40,149 nucleotides of DNA, from NCBI GenBank assembly GCA_017416465.1, contig JAFQCK010000147.1, positions 1 through 40,149 on the forward strand. The letters are read 5' to 3'. The DNA is from Lachnospiraceae bacterium. GTDB taxonomy: Bacteria; Bacillota; Clostridia; Lachnospirales; Lachnospiraceae. The notes beneath the pieces were generated by a model. The model did no database searches and was not told the DNA's origin. It saw only the letters and a program-made list of their open reading frames with translations. Below are positions 23,323-34,118 of the stretch, one piece after another. Made by a program: the position numbers and the translations under genes. Positions within the stretch are counted from its first letter, which is position 1. Each line of letters starts with the position of its first letter.

Positions 23323-23982
23323 ATGACAAAGGAAGAATTTATCAAAAAAAGTGAAGAAGATAAGGAATGGGCACCTGGTTGGGATATTATAGAGAATGAA
23401 TTTAGTAAATTATATCCGGGTCAGGAACCGAATCATTATGGAACTAACATGGTGAAAAGAGCAATATTTGGTGGAGACCAGTATCTTGATGGATATTCTA
23501 TATATACATCAGATAATGGATACAAGCACATTGTTACATTTGGAATGACAGAGCTTTATGCAGATGAGGAGGCTTTTGGCGGAGAATGGAATAAATGGGG
23601 ATATGAGATGACAATTAAACTCAAGGAAGATAATCCGGAAGATTGTTTATGGGCACTTGATATGTTAGGTAATCTTGCAAGATATACATATACAACCGAA
23701 AGATTTTTCGAACCATATCAGTATGTAAAAGGAAATGGTGAATCTTTACATGTAGGTATTGATTCTAAAATAACGGCACTTATTTTAGTACCGGATACAG
23801 AACTTGAAACGAAGGACACAATTTATGGAGAGACTGCATTTATTCAGCTTGTAGGAGTTACGGAAGAGGAGATAAATGCTATATTAGAAGATAGAAATAA
23901 TATACATATTTTGATTGAAAATATGAAAAAAGATAATCCTCATTTGGTAACTGATATGAAGAGAACAAAGTCATATATTTAA
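23323..23982 (+). CDS. SUFU (Suppressor of fused)-domain protein
   Basis: A 219-residue protein matching the bacterial SUFU domain: APGWDIIENEFSKLYPGQEPNHYGT, LDGYSIYTSDNGYKHIVTFGMTELY, YEMTIKLK, WALDMLGNLARYTY, ITALILVPDTEL and FIQLVGVTEEEINAI, in the usual order. Bacterial SUFU proteins are commonly immunity proteins in polymorphic toxin systems or stand alone; no toxin gene is adjacent. The ribosome-binding site is weak (AAAGG, about 15 nt away). It is followed 30 bp later by a lipoprotein gene. Function here unknown. Confidence 0.85.
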   Translation: MTKEEFIKKSEEDKEWAPGWDIIENEFSKLYPGQEPNHYGTNMVKRAIFGGDQYLDGYSIYTSDNGYKHIVTFGMTELYADEEAFGGEWNKWGYEMTIKLKEDNPEDCLWALDMLGNLARYTYTTERFFEPYQYVKGNGESLHVGIDSKITALILVPDTELETKDTIYGETAFIQLVGVTEEEINAILEDRNNIHILIENMKKDNPHLVTDMKRTKSYI

Positions 23983-24011
23983 AGTTTGAAGAAGAAAGGA
24001 AATATAAAAAT

Positions 24012-25055
24012 ATGAAAAAAAATATAAAAAAAACAGCGATAACTTTGAGTGTATGTGTAATTGCATTATTTGGGATGATGGCTACGGGGTGTGGTGCAGA
24101 TAAAAAAACAGAGAACAAAGAATCACAGATAATAAATGAAGAATCTTCTGAAAAAAATTCAGAAGAAAAGTCAGATGATGAAGAAAATAAAGAATTAAAT
24201 GATAATTCATCACTTTCAAATTATACAGAGCTTGAAGATTTAAAAGAAGAAAAAAGAACACCTTTTTTTAAAAATATATTTTTAAATGCAACTAATTATT
24301 TGGATTTAAATGGTGATGGTGTGGAAGAAAAAGTACAGTATGAATGTGCATTTGATAAAGATTATCAATATGATTTTTCTATAAAACTAGAAGTAAATGG
24401 AACTGATTACAGTTCTATGATTGGAAAGCTGGCAGTAGAAAGTACATCAGATGAAATAGAAGTAACTTTTCAGAAACCAATGACGGACTATAGGTATTCT
24501 GCATATTTTTATGATATTGATGAAAATGATGAATATGTTGAAATTGCAATATTTGATGAAGGTCTGACAAGTGAAACTTTTACACATTTCTTTAGATTTA
24601 CCGGTGAAAAATTGAGTTATGTTGGTTTTATACCGAAAATGCTTTTTAGAGATGATTGTTATGGTGATGGTAAAGGATATATTTTTACAACAAAGAAACA
24701 ATCGTTAGGAACATCATGGCCAACTAATGTTAAGTATGTACTTAATAATGAAGGTAAGTTGGAAGAAGTAAAGGGATGGAGATATTATGCTCCTGCAATT
24801 GATGCATGGAAAAAAGAAACTCATAAAATTTTAAAAGAAGTTGAAGTTTATACTGAACCTAAGGATGATGCAGAGAAAATAACTATATCGGAGGCTAATG
24901 GTCCCGTCGAATTTTATATTACTGATAATGAGAAATGGATAGGTGTTAAGAATGATAAAGATGAAATCTATTATTTAAAAATGAAGGATACAAGTACTTT
25001 GGATAGTAATGAGCATATTGATGATGTCTTAGAATTCGTTCGTTGGTTTGAGTAG
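24012..25055 (+). CDS. Lipoprotein with Ca-loop motif and SH3-like C-terminus
   Basis: A 347-residue secreted lipoprotein. The signal peptide ends in lipobox ATGC with Cys27 modified. A low-complexity Glu/Ser/Asn stalk (residues ~28-85) follows. LDLNGDGVEEKVQYE (~residues 97-111) is an FG-GAP/EF-hand-like calcium loop that starts a beta-propeller-like repeat region. The last ~80 residues (EVEVYTEPKDDAEKITI...WIGVKNDKDEIYYLK) have the pattern of a bacterial SH3-like domain. It probably sits on the outer face of the membrane and may bind cell-wall material; the ligand is unknown. It may be co-transcribed with the SUFU gene 30 bp upstream. Confidence 0.7.
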   Translation: MKKNIKKTAITLSVCVIALFGMMATGCGADKKTENKESQIINEESSEKNSEEKSDDEENKELNDNSSLSNYTELEDLKEEKRTPFFKNIFLNATNYLDLNGDGVEEKVQYECAFDKDYQYDFSIKLEVNGTDYSSMIGKLAVESTSDEIEVTFQKPMTDYRYSAYFYDIDENDEYVEIAIFDEGLTSETFTHFFRFTGEKLSYVGFIPKMLFRDDCYGDGKGYIFTTKKQSLGTSWPTNVKYVLNNEGKLEEVKGWRYYAPAIDAWKKETHKILKEVEVYTEPKDDAEKITISEANGPVEFYITDNEKWIGVKNDKDEIYYLKMKDTSTLDSNEHIDDVLEFVRWFE

Positions 25056-25107
25056 AAGTTATTATGGAGGAACTGTTACCATAAAGTATAAAAAGACTAT
25101 AAAATGC

Positions 25108-25136
25108 TTGTTATTTTGATTTAAGATAGGTATAAT
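25108..25136 (+). promoter_or_regulatory. Promoter of the DUF6106 gene
   Basis: TTGTTA (25108-25113) and a perfect TATAAT (25131-25136) with 17-bp spacing, 38 bp before the start codon. Confidence 0.7.
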
Positions 25137-25173
25137 AGTCAAAGTATGTTTAATAGGAAATGGAGGATTAAAG

Positions 25174-25701
25174 ATGGGTGAAGTATACCATGAACAGCTA
25201 ATCAAGAAGAAAACAACGTATATAGATTATGTTATCAGAGCAATTTTTGTAGTGCTTTGTTTTTTACCGGCGCCATTTTTGTTTTTTAGTAACACATTGC
25301 CTTATGCGGTGTTATTAATTTTGGCATTAGGATACCTTGCAAAATTTATGTTTCAGAGAACTGATGTAGAGTATGAATACTTATACCTTGGTGGAGAATG
25401 TCAGTTTGACAGGATTTGTGGGAGAACAAAGAGAAAAGGCTGCGGTAAGCTTGAGATGGATAAGGTTGAGATAATTGCTCCTGAAGATTCAGAGAAATTA
25501 GAGGAATTTGAACGACAGGTTCATAAAGTAAGAGACTTTTCTTCACAGGATTTAGAAGTAGAAAACAGATATGTTGCATTTCAAAGAAATAATTCGAGTC
25601 TTATTAAAGTAATATTTGAGCCGAATGATTCAATAATAAAAGAAATGAAGATGATTTCACCAAGAAAAGTCTATTTAAGAGGTGAAAATAGTTATTTTTA
25701 A
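25174..25701 (+). CDS. DUF6106 family membrane protein
   Basis: A 175-residue protein with two hydrophobic helices (residues ~21-38 and 43-62) followed by the family block TDVEYEYLYLGGECQFDRICGRTKRKGCGKLEMDKVEIIAP. It is a small two-pass membrane protein with a cytoplasmic beta-rich domain, restricted as far as I know to Lachnospiraceae and relatives. ATG at 25174 is preceded by AATGGAGGA. The function is unknown. Its stop codon is followed three bases later by the guaB promoter. Confidence 0.8.
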   Translation: MGEVYHEQLIKKKTTYIDYVIRAIFVVLCFLPAPFLFFSNTLPYAVLLILALGYLAKFMFQRTDVEYEYLYLGGECQFDRICGRTKRKGCGKLEMDKVEIIAPEDSEKLEEFERQVHKVRDFSSQDLEVENRYVAFQRNNSSLIKVIFEPNDSIIKEMKMISPRKVYLRGENSYF

Positions 25702-25704
25702 CAA

Positions 25705-25733
25705 TTGACAGTTAAGTATATATCTGATAAAAT
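25705..25733 (+). promoter_or_regulatory. Promoter of guaB
   Basis: TTGACA (25705-25710) and TAAAAT (25728-25733) are 17 bp apart, just after the DUF6106 stop. Transcripts would carry a leader of about 230 nt holding the hairpin at 25752-25779 and the large palindrome at 25806-25939. Confidence 0.75.
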
Positions 25734-25751
25734 TTATGAAATTATAAGAAT

Positions 25752-25779
25752 TAGGACTGTATTTTTATGTACAGTCCTA
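25752..25779 (+). promoter_or_regulatory. Leader hairpin upstream of guaB
   Basis: A perfect 10-bp stem, TAGGACTGTA with TACAGTCCTA, around an 8-nt loop. What follows is TATATAATTA rather than a T run, so it is a poor intrinsic terminator. It may end the DUF6106 transcript weakly or be part of a guaB leader structure. Confidence 0.5.
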
Positions 25780-25805
25780 TATAATTACAAGATATTAATA
25801 TAACA

Positions 25806-27431
<1,626 letters not shown>

Positions 27432-27495
27432 AAAGGTATATTTTTAATAGAATAACCTTATCGGAACAGATTTATAATTGAATAGATTTATATGC

Positions 27496-27538
27496 AAAAT
27501 AGTGTTAGAATATTATATATATTTTAACACTATTTTTA
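27496..27538 (+). terminator. Rho-independent terminator of guaB
   Basis: A 17-base stem with one mismatch pair (27496-27512 and 27520-27536), rich in A-U at the base and ending in TATTTTTATT. Confidence 0.85.
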
Positions 27539-27562
27539 TTATTAGGAAAAGAAAGGATAGTT

Positions 27563-29491
27563 ATGATAAAGAGATATGTTTTTGGAGAGCCAATAGGTAC
27601 GGATGCGGTTATATGTGAAATTTCTATTTCTACGGATGAGATAAATGAACTTAGGTATTCAGATGGAAGTTTTAGTTATGATATGAGTGAAGATACTAAA
27701 GTTTATGGGTTAGGAGAAGCTAATAGAGGCATTAATAAAAGAGGATATCGTTATGTAAGCTTTTGTAGCGATGAACCATCCCATACAGAAGATAAAGAAT
27801 CATTATATGGAGCACATAATTTTATCATTATAGAAGATAAAGAAATTTTTGGTGTGTTTTTTGATAATCCTGGTAAGGTGACTTTTGATATCGGATATGA
27901 GGATATCAATAAGATAGTTATAACACCAAAATATCCTGATATGAATGTTTATATAGTTAATGGTGATGATATTCTTGATATAGTAAGACAATTTAGAAAA
28001 TTAATTGGTAAAAGTTATGTTGCACCAAAGTGGGCTTTTGGTTTTGGACAATGTCGTTGGAGTTATGAAACATCGGATAGGATAGATGAAGTAATAAAAG
28101 GTTATGAAGAGAATGATATGTTAATCAGTTCTGTTTATATGGATATTGATTATATGGAAAGATATAAAGATTTTACTGTTAGTGATGAAAGATTTCCGAA
28201 CTTTAAAGAATTTGTTTCTAAGGTAAGAAATGAAGGTATAAGACTCGTACCAATTATTGATGCAGGAGTAAAAATTGAAAACGGATATGATGTATATGAA
28301 GAAGGCGTAAATAATAATTATTTTGTTAAAGATAAAGATGGAAATGATTATGTAACTGCTGTATGGCCGGGATATACACATTTTCCGGATTTCCTTAATA
28401 AAGAAGCAAGACAGTGGTTTGGAGATAAATATAAAATTCTTTTGGATGAAGGGATTGAAGGTTTTTGGAATGATATGAACGAGCCTGCAATTTTTTATTC
28501 AAAGAATAAATTAGAAGAAATTAAAAAAAGTTTATCAGAAATTGATATTGAAAATGATGATGATAAACTACTTGATATAAAATGGAAGTTTAATGAACTT
28601 GCAAATAATGGTGATGATTATAATGCAATGTATCACAATATTGATGGAAAAGTGGTTAATCATGACAGAGTGCATAATTTGTATGGATATAACATGTCGA
28701 GAGCAGCAGGTGAGGCATTTGAAAAATTATCACCGGATAAAAAGATTTTAATGTTTTCACGATCTTCATATATAGGAATGCATAGGTATTCGGGAATATG
28801 GATGGGAGATAATTGTTCTTGGTGGTCGCATATACTTCTGAATTTAAAGATGTTGCCGAGTCTTAATATGTGCGGATTTTTATATATTGGTGCTGATGTG
28901 GGTGGATTTGGAAGTAATGCTACTGAAGATTTGGTTATGCGTTGGATGGCGTTAGGTGTATTTACTCCGTTATTTAGAAATCATTCTGCACTTGGAACAC
29001 GTAATCAGGAATGTTATCAGTTTACAAGAACTAAAGACTTTAAGAATATTATTGATGTCAGATATCGATTATTACCATTTATCTATGATGAATATATGAA
29101 AGCTGTCCAAAATGATGATATGATGTTTAGACCATTGGCATTTGAGTATTCAGAGGATAAGATGGCAATAGAAATTGAAGACCAGCTTATGTTAGGTGAA
29201 AATGTTATGATTGCACCTGTTTATACTCAGAATGTTACAGGGCGTTATGTGTATTTACCTGAGAATATGACATTTGTAAAATTTGTCAAAGATGGTGAAA
29301 TAGTAACTGAAAAATTAGATAAAGGAGTTCACTATGTTAATGTTGAATTAAATGAAGTGCCTTTGTTTATAAGAGAGGGAAAGAAAATTAAGGTTGTGAA
29401 ACATTCTGTTATAACTGATAATAATTTAAGAAAAGAAATTATGGAATGTTCTATTGAATACAAGGAAGAAGATTTTGAATACATTGGTTAG
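27563..29491 (+). CDS. Glycoside hydrolase family 31 (alpha-glucosidase type)
   Basis: A 642-residue GH31 enzyme. The nucleophile Asp304 is in GFWNDMNEP, and the general acid Asp416 in SGIWMGDNCSWW. Other signatures are YGLGEANRGINKRG at the N-terminal beta domain, WAFGFGQCRWSY at the barrel start, MDIDYM, and GADVGGFGSNATEDLVMRWMALGVFTPLFRNHS. There is no signal peptide, so it acts in the cytosol on imported oligosaccharides. The substrate is most likely alpha-glucosides, but GH31 also holds xylosidases and other activities. It heads a same-strand series (greA-like, M18, glnS), with a ribosome-binding site GAAAGGA before ATG. Confidence 0.93.
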   Translation: MIKRYVFGEPIGTDAVICEISISTDEINELRYSDGSFSYDMSEDTKVYGLGEANRGINKRGYRYVSFCSDEPSHTEDKESLYGAHNFIIIEDKEIFGVFFDNPGKVTFDIGYEDINKIVITPKYPDMNVYIVNGDDILDIVRQFRKLIGKSYVAPKWAFGFGQCRWSYETSDRIDEVIKGYEENDMLISSVYMDIDYMERYKDFTVSDERFPNFKEFVSKVRNEGIRLVPIIDAGVKIENGYDVYEEGVNNNYFVKDKDGNDYVTAVWPGYTHFPDFLNKEARQWFGDKYKILLDEGIEGFWNDMNEPAIFYSKNKLEEIKKSLSEIDIENDDDKLLDIKWKFNELANNGDDYNAMYHNIDGKVVNHDRVHNLYGYNMSRAAGEAFEKLSPDKKILMFSRSSYIGMHRYSGIWMGDNCSWWSHILLNLKMLPSLNMCGFLYIGADVGGFGSNATEDLVMRWMALGVFTPLFRNHSALGTRNQECYQFTRTKDFKNIIDVRYRLLPFIYDEYMKAVQNDDMMFRPLAFEYSEDKMAIEIEDQLMLGENVMIAPVYTQNVTGRYVYLPENMTFVKFVKDGEIVTEKLDKGVHYVNVELNEVPLFIREGKKIKVVKHSVITDNNLRKEIMECSIEYKEEDFEYIG

Positions 29492-29504
29492 GAGATGAGT
29501 GCAC

Positions 29505-30008
29505 TTGTCTAATGAAATGACAAAGAATGATATTAAGAAGATTGAAGAGGAGATAGAGTATCGTAAGGTTGTAGTAAGAAAAGATGCAATAGAAGCTGTT
29601 AAGGAAGCAAGAGCTCATGGGGATTTAAGTGAGAATTTTGAATATTATGCTGCAAAAAGAGACAAGAATAAAAATGAAAGCAGAATAAGATATCTCGAGA
29701 GACTGGTAAAAAATGCAGTTATTATTGAAGATGATACTAAAGAAGATGAAGTTGGTTTATATAGTATTGTAGATTTGTATTTTGAGGAAGATGATGAAAT
29801 AGAAACCGTTAAATTAGTTACTTCAATAAGAGGAGATTCAATGAAAGGAAATATTAGTATTGATTCGCCACTTGGGAATGCCATAAAAGGACATAAGGTT
29901 AATGACAGGATATTTATTAAGGTGTCAGATGATTATGGGTATTATGTGGTTATAAAAAAGATTGAGAGAACTAAAGATGATGGGTCGGATGAAATTAGAA
30001 GTTATTAA
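29505..30008 (+). CDS. GreA/GreB-family transcription elongation factor
   Basis: A 167-residue protein with the N-terminal coiled-coil hairpin of Gre factors and the acidic tip motif GDLSENFEYYAAKRDKN, whose Asp and Glu are the residues that reach the RNA polymerase active site. The C-terminal FKBP-like domain ends with DYGYYVVIKKI. Start choice: TTG at 29505 has AGGAG at ten-base spacing and gives MSNEMTKND, like relatives; the in-frame GTG at 29499 is too close to the ribosome-binding site. Many Lachnospiraceae have such a second GreA-like gene besides canonical greA, which cannot be checked here. It begins 13 bp after the GH31 stop codon. Confidence 0.85.
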   Translation: MSNEMTKNDIKKIEEEIEYRKVVVRKDAIEAVKEARAHGDLSENFEYYAAKRDKNKNESRIRYLERLVKNAVIIEDDTKEDEVGLYSIVDLYFEEDDEIETVKLVTSIRGDSMKGNISIDSPLGNAIKGHKVNDRIFIKVSDDYGYYVVIKKIERTKDDGSDEIRSY

Positions 30009-30035
30009 AATGATTTTAATAGAAAGGCTTGGTAT

Positions 30036-31370
30036 ATGATATATAATAAAGAATTTGATTTAATAGAGTTCAGTGATTTCGTAGATAAGGGGGTATCTCC
30101 GTTTCATGTGGTGAATGAAGTTAAGGAGATGTTAAAGGATGAGGGTTTTTCAGAGTTAGAGATGACGAAGGATTTTGAGATTAAGAAGGGTGGTAAGTAT
30201 TTTATTGATGTTTATGATTCTTCTTTGATTGCATTTACGGTTGGTAAGGATTTTCAGAATAATAAAGGCATAAGAATTACGTCATCTCATACAGATTTTC
30301 CTTGTTTTAAGATAAAACCTAATATGATTATTAAGTCAGAGGTTTGTGAGGGGCTTTCATATATTAAATTAAATACTGAAGTGTATGGTGGACCTATTTT
30401 AAATACTTGGCTTGACAGACCGTTAGCAATAGCAGGAAGAATTGTTTTAAAAGGTGAAGATGCATTTTCAGGAAAAACTATTCTTCTTAATTCTAAGAGA
30501 AATTTGCTTACAATACCTAATCTTGCAATTCATATGAACAGGGATGTTAATAAAGGATTTGAGCTTAATAAGCAAAAGGATATGCTACCTGTAATAGGAT
30601 TAAATAATAAGTTTGAAAATGATTTGGATAAACAGGAAGATATCTTGGAAATGATTTTTGAAGAAGATTTTAATAATCAAGGAATTAATAAAGAAGATAT
30701 TTTGGATTATGAATTGTATATATATTCGAGTGAAGAAGGTTGTGAGCTAGGGCTTAATGAAGAAATGTTTCAGGCTCCAAGACTTGATAATTTAACATCT
30801 GTTTATGCCGAGGCGAAAGCTATTACTAAGGCTTTAAGAAATGATGGAATAAATGTTGCAATGTATTTTGATAATGAAGAGATAGGAAGCAAGACAAAAC
30901 AGGGAGCAGCTTCTAATATTATGATGCTGTTACTTGAAAAAATTTACAATTCTATGGGGTATGAAAGACAAACACTTTTAGAAGATTTGTTAAAGGGAAC
31001 AATGATTTCCTGTGATGTGGCACACGCACTTCATCCTAATTCACCTGAAAAATCTGACCCTACTAATAAGGTTATGTTAAATAATGGTATTGTTATCAAG
31101 TTATCAGCAGCTCAATCTTACTCAAATGATGCTATCGGTACATCGATAATTAAGCATATATGCAAGGAAAATGAAGTACCATATCAGGTGTTTGTAAATA
31201 AATCGGATATGGTGGGAGGTCAGACTTTAGGGGCAATAAGTTCAACAATTATGCCTATTAGAACAATGGATATTGGAATCCCGCTTCTTGCGATGCACTC
31301 TGCAAAAGAATTAATGGGAATAAAAGACCAAAAATATTTAGAAAAGTTTTTGACAGGTTTTTACTCTTAG
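30036..31370 (+). CDS. M18 family aminopeptidase (second copy, ApeB type)
   Basis: A 444-residue M18 metallopeptidase with the ligands in ITSSHTDFPCFKIKP (His, Asp), APRLDNLTSVYAEAKA (Asp), FDNEEIGSKTKQGA (Glu-Glu), ISCDVAHALHPNSPEK (Asp) and LLAMHSAKELMG (His). It resembles aspartyl aminopeptidase (yeast Ape4/DNPEP type) more than the copy at 17771. It is cytosolic. ATG at 30036 has AAAGG upstream. It lies between a Gre factor and glnS. The two M18 genes share only the family residues, so they are old paralogues, not a recent duplication. Confidence 0.92.
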   Translation: MIYNKEFDLIEFSDFVDKGVSPFHVVNEVKEMLKDEGFSELEMTKDFEIKKGGKYFIDVYDSSLIAFTVGKDFQNNKGIRITSSHTDFPCFKIKPNMIIKSEVCEGLSYIKLNTEVYGGPILNTWLDRPLAIAGRIVLKGEDAFSGKTILLNSKRNLLTIPNLAIHMNRDVNKGFELNKQKDMLPVIGLNNKFENDLDKQEDILEMIFEEDFNNQGINKEDILDYELYIYSSEEGCELGLNEEMFQAPRLDNLTSVYAEAKAITKALRNDGINVAMYFDNEEIGSKTKQGAASNIMMLLLEKIYNSMGYERQTLLEDLLKGTMISCDVAHALHPNSPEKSDPTNKVMLNNGIVIKLSAAQSYSNDAIGTSIIKHICKENEVPYQVFVNKSDMVGGQTLGAISSTIMPIRTMDIGIPLLAMHSAKELMGIKDQKYLEKFLTGFYS

Positions 31371-31418
31371 AGTATGATATAAAGTGATGATGAAATGAAT
31401 TGAAAGGACAACTTGATA

Positions 31419-33083
31419 ATGGAAAACGAAAAAGTATCTAAAAATTTTATTGAATTAATTATTGATAAAGATTTAAGTGAGGGACATTGCAAAACTGTTC
31501 AGACAAGATTTCCGCCTGAACCAAACGGATACCTTCATATCGGACATGCTAAGTCTATATTACTTAATTATGGACTTGCTGAAAAATATAATGGTAAATT
31601 TAACATGAGATTTGATGATACAAATCCAACTAAGGAAAAGGTTGAATTTGTTGAGTCAATTAAAAAAGATATTGAATGGCTTGGTGCGGATTGGGAGGAC
31701 AGACTTTTCTTTGCATCAGATTATTTTGGTCATATGTATGAGGCAGCAGTTAAGCTTATTAAGAAGGGAAAAGCATATGTATGTGATTTGTCACCGGAAG
31801 AAATCAGAGAATACAGAGGAACACTTACCGAGCCTGGTAAGAATAGTCCATACAGAGACAGAAGCATTGAAGAAAACCTTGAGCTTTTTGAAAATATGAA
31901 GAATGGTAAATATGCTGATGGTGAGAAAGTATTAAGAGCTAAGATTGATATGGCTTCTCCTAATATTAATATGAGAGACCCTATTATTTACAGAGTTGCA
32001 CATATGACACATCACAGAACAGGGGATGAGTGGTGTATTTATCCAATGTATGATTTTGCACACCCAATAGAGGATGCTGTTGAAGGTATTACACATTCAA
32101 TATGTACATTGGAATTTGAAGACCACAGACCATTATATGACTGGGTTGTTAATGAACTTGAATATCCACAGCCACCTAAGCAGATAGAATTTGCTAAATT
32201 ATATTTAACAAATGTAATTACAGGTAAGAGATATATTAAAAAGCTTGTAGAAGATGGAATTGTTGATGGTTGGGATGATCCAAGACTTGTTTCAATTGCA
32301 GCTTTAAGAAGAAGAGGTTTTACACCTGAGTCTATTAAGATGTTTGTTGATTTAGTAGGTGTTTCTAAGAGTAACAGTTCAGTTGATTATGCAATGCTTG
32401 AGTATTGTATAAGAGAGGACTTAAAGACAAAAGCTCCTAGAGTGATGGCAGTATTAGACCCAATTAAGTTAGTAATAGACAACTATCCTGATGACCAGGT
32501 TGAATATTTTGATGTTGTAAACAACCCTGAGAATGAAGAAATGGGAACCAGAAAAGTACCATTTTCTAAGGTGTTATATATTGAAAGAGAAGACTTTATG
32601 GAAGAACCACCTAAGAAGTATTTCAGATTATTCCCAGGTAATGAAGTAAGACTTATGAATGCATATTTCGTTAAGTGTGAAAGCTTTGTTAAAGATGAGA
32701 ATGGTAAAGTTACAGAAGTTCATTGTACTTATGACCCTGAAACAAGAAGTGGAAGCGGATTTACAGGACGTAAAGTAAAAGGAACAATTCATTGGGTAAG
32801 TGCAGCTCATGCAGTAAAATCAGAAGTTAGATTGTACGAGAATATTGTGGATGAAGAAAAAGGTAAACTTAATGAAGACGGAAGTCTTAATCTTAATCCT
32901 AACTCAAAAGTTGTAGTAGAAGAATGTTACATTGAAGAAAGTATTAAGTCAGCTAAGAAAGAAGATAAATTCCAGTTTGTAAGAAATGGATTTTTCTGTG
33001 TGGATTTAAAAGATACAACAGATGAAGCGTTGGTATTTAATAGAATAGTGTCATTAAAGAGTTCATTTAAATTACCATCATAA
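31419..33083 (+). CDS. glnS: Glutaminyl-tRNA synthetase
   Basis: A 554-residue class I synthetase charging tRNA-Gln. HIGH motif is [12 protein letters not shown], and the second signature loop reads [13 protein letters not shown] instead of the VMSKR loop of E. coli, a change usual in Clostridia. [10 protein letters not shown] and [20 protein letters not shown] are further GlnRS markers. ATG at 31419 follows AAAGGA with ten-base spacing; the TTG at 31413 is less likely. A direct GlnRS implies that this organism need not rely on GatCAB for Gln-tRNA. It is the fourth gene in the same-strand series from GH31. Confidence 0.95.
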   Translation: MENEKVSKNFIELIIDKDLSEGHCKTVQTRFPPEPNGYLHIGHAKSILLNYGLAEKYNGKFNMRFDDTNPTKEKVEFVESIKKDIEWLGADWEDRLFFASDYFGHMYEAAVKLIKKGKAYVCDLSPEEIREYRGTLTEPGKNSPYRDRSIEENLELFENMKNGKYADGEKVLRAKIDMASPNINMRDPIIYRVAHMTHHRTGDEWCIYPMYDFAHPIEDAVEGITHSICTLEFEDHRPLYDWVVNELEYPQPPKQIEFAKLYLTNVITGKRYIKKLVEDGIVDGWDDPRLVSIAALRRRGFTPESIKMFVDLVGVSKSNSSVDYAMLEYCIREDLKTKAPRVMAVLDPIKLVIDNYPDDQVEYFDVVNNPENEEMGTRKVPFSKVLYIEREDFMEEPPKKYFRLFPGNEVRLMNAYFVKCESFVKDENGKVTEVHCTYDPETRSGSGFTGRKVKGTIHWVSAAHAVKSEVRLYENIVDEEKGKLNEDGSLNLNPNSKVVVEECYIEESIKSAKKEDKFQFVRNGFFCVDLKDTTDEALVFNRIVSLKSSFKLPS

Positions 33084-33107
33084 TGGGTTTTTACACGGCT
33101 TTTTGTG

Positions 33108-33191
33108 CCGCAGGCAGCACAAAGTAGCTTTATCGCAGAGCTGAATCTGAAATTCAGCTCGAGATTCCTTCAGTATTAAAAATGTCTGCGG
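33108..33191 (+). repeat. Nested palindrome between glnS and DUF2225
   Basis: Outer arms CCGCAGGCA (33108-33116) and TGTCTGCGG (33183-33191) pair at eight of nine positions and enclose a perfect hairpin GAGCTGAAT-ctgaa-ATTCAGCTC (33138-33160). A competing pair, TTTGTGC with GCACAAA, lies across the left arm. The right arm ends four bases before the GGAG ribosome-binding site of the next gene, so folding could affect translation. No T run follows. G+C content is clearly above the flanks. Confidence 0.6.
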
Positions 33192-33204
33192 AATGGAGAT
33201 TATT

Positions 33205-34089
33205 ATGAGTGGTATTTTTTCAGGATTATCAAAATTAGGATTATATGGTATTGAGGGCGTTGAGATTTTTGAAAAAGATGAAAAAAATGATTTTTTAGAA
33301 GAGAATGCGCGAAGAGAGCAAAAAAAAGCTGATAAGAAAAAAGTGGTAATTGATGAAATGGATACAATATATGATAAAACATATATTTGTCCGGTTTGTG
33401 ATATTGAATTTAAGAGTAAAACTGTTATGACAGGAAAAGCAAAATTGGTTTCTATTGATACAGATTTAAGACCAAGATATCAGGAAGTAGATTGTATTAA
33501 ATATGACTGCGTTACTTGTGATAATTGTGGATACAGTGTTTTAACAAGATATTTTGGTTCTTTATCATCATCACAGATAAAGTCTATAAAAGATAATATT
33601 TGTGATAATTTTCAAGGTGTTGAATTTGGAAAGAATATTTATTCATATGATGATGCAATTACAAGATATCAGTTGGCGCTTGCTAATTCAATTGTAAAGC
33701 ATGCGAAAAACAGTGAACGTGCATATGCATGTCTTAAACTTGCATGGTTATACAGAGGTAAGGCAGAACATTTAGATGAAACCGAAATCGATTATGATGC
33801 GTGGCTTGAAGAGTGCAAAAGTGAAGAGAAAAAATATCTTGCAAATGCATATGAAGGATTTAAAAATGCAATGCAGAATGAATATTTCCCTATTTGTGGA
33901 ATGGATGAGCCTACACTTATATATTTAATTGCTGATTTGGCAAGAAGAAATAAAGATTATGAAACTTCAGCAAAACTTATTTCGCAGCTTATTATTTCAA
34001 AAAATACTCCAACTAAAGTTAAAGAAAGAGCAAGAGATTTGAAAGAGATAATAAGACAGGAAGTAAAAGAAGGAAAGTCGATGGAATGA
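33205..34089 (+). CDS. DUF2225 family protein
   Basis: A 294-residue protein. After a charged N-terminus it has two CxxC zinc-knuckle pairs, CPVC and CDNC, in the DUF2225 context YICPVCDIEFKSKTV...DTDLRPRYQ...YDCVTCDNCGYSVL. A helical, TPR-like C-terminal half follows (AITRYQLALANSIVKHAKNSERAYACLKLAWLYR). ATG at 33205 is selected for the GGAG six bases upstream; the ATG at 33193 lies within that site. Function not established; the zinc ribbon plus TPR build suggests protein or nucleic-acid interaction. It is paired with the DUF6062 gene 29 bp downstream. Confidence 0.85.
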   Translation: MSGIFSGLSKLGLYGIEGVEIFEKDEKNDFLEENARREQKKADKKKVVIDEMDTIYDKTYICPVCDIEFKSKTVMTGKAKLVSIDTDLRPRYQEVDCIKYDCVTCDNCGYSVLTRYFGSLSSSQIKSIKDNICDNFQGVEFGKNIYSYDDAITRYQLALANSIVKHAKNSERAYACLKLAWLYRGKAEHLDETEIDYDAWLEECKSEEKKYLANAYEGFKNAMQNEYFPICGMDEPTLIYLIADLARRNKDYETSAKLISQLIISKNTPTKVKERARDLKEIIRQEVKEGKSME

Positions 34090-34118
34090 TTATTATATAG
34101 GTATAATGGAGGGTAGCA

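Noticed and set aside
31371-31418. T-box leader before glnS
   Set aside because: The 48-bp gap is too short and the conserved T-box sequence is absent; the gene is read from upstream.
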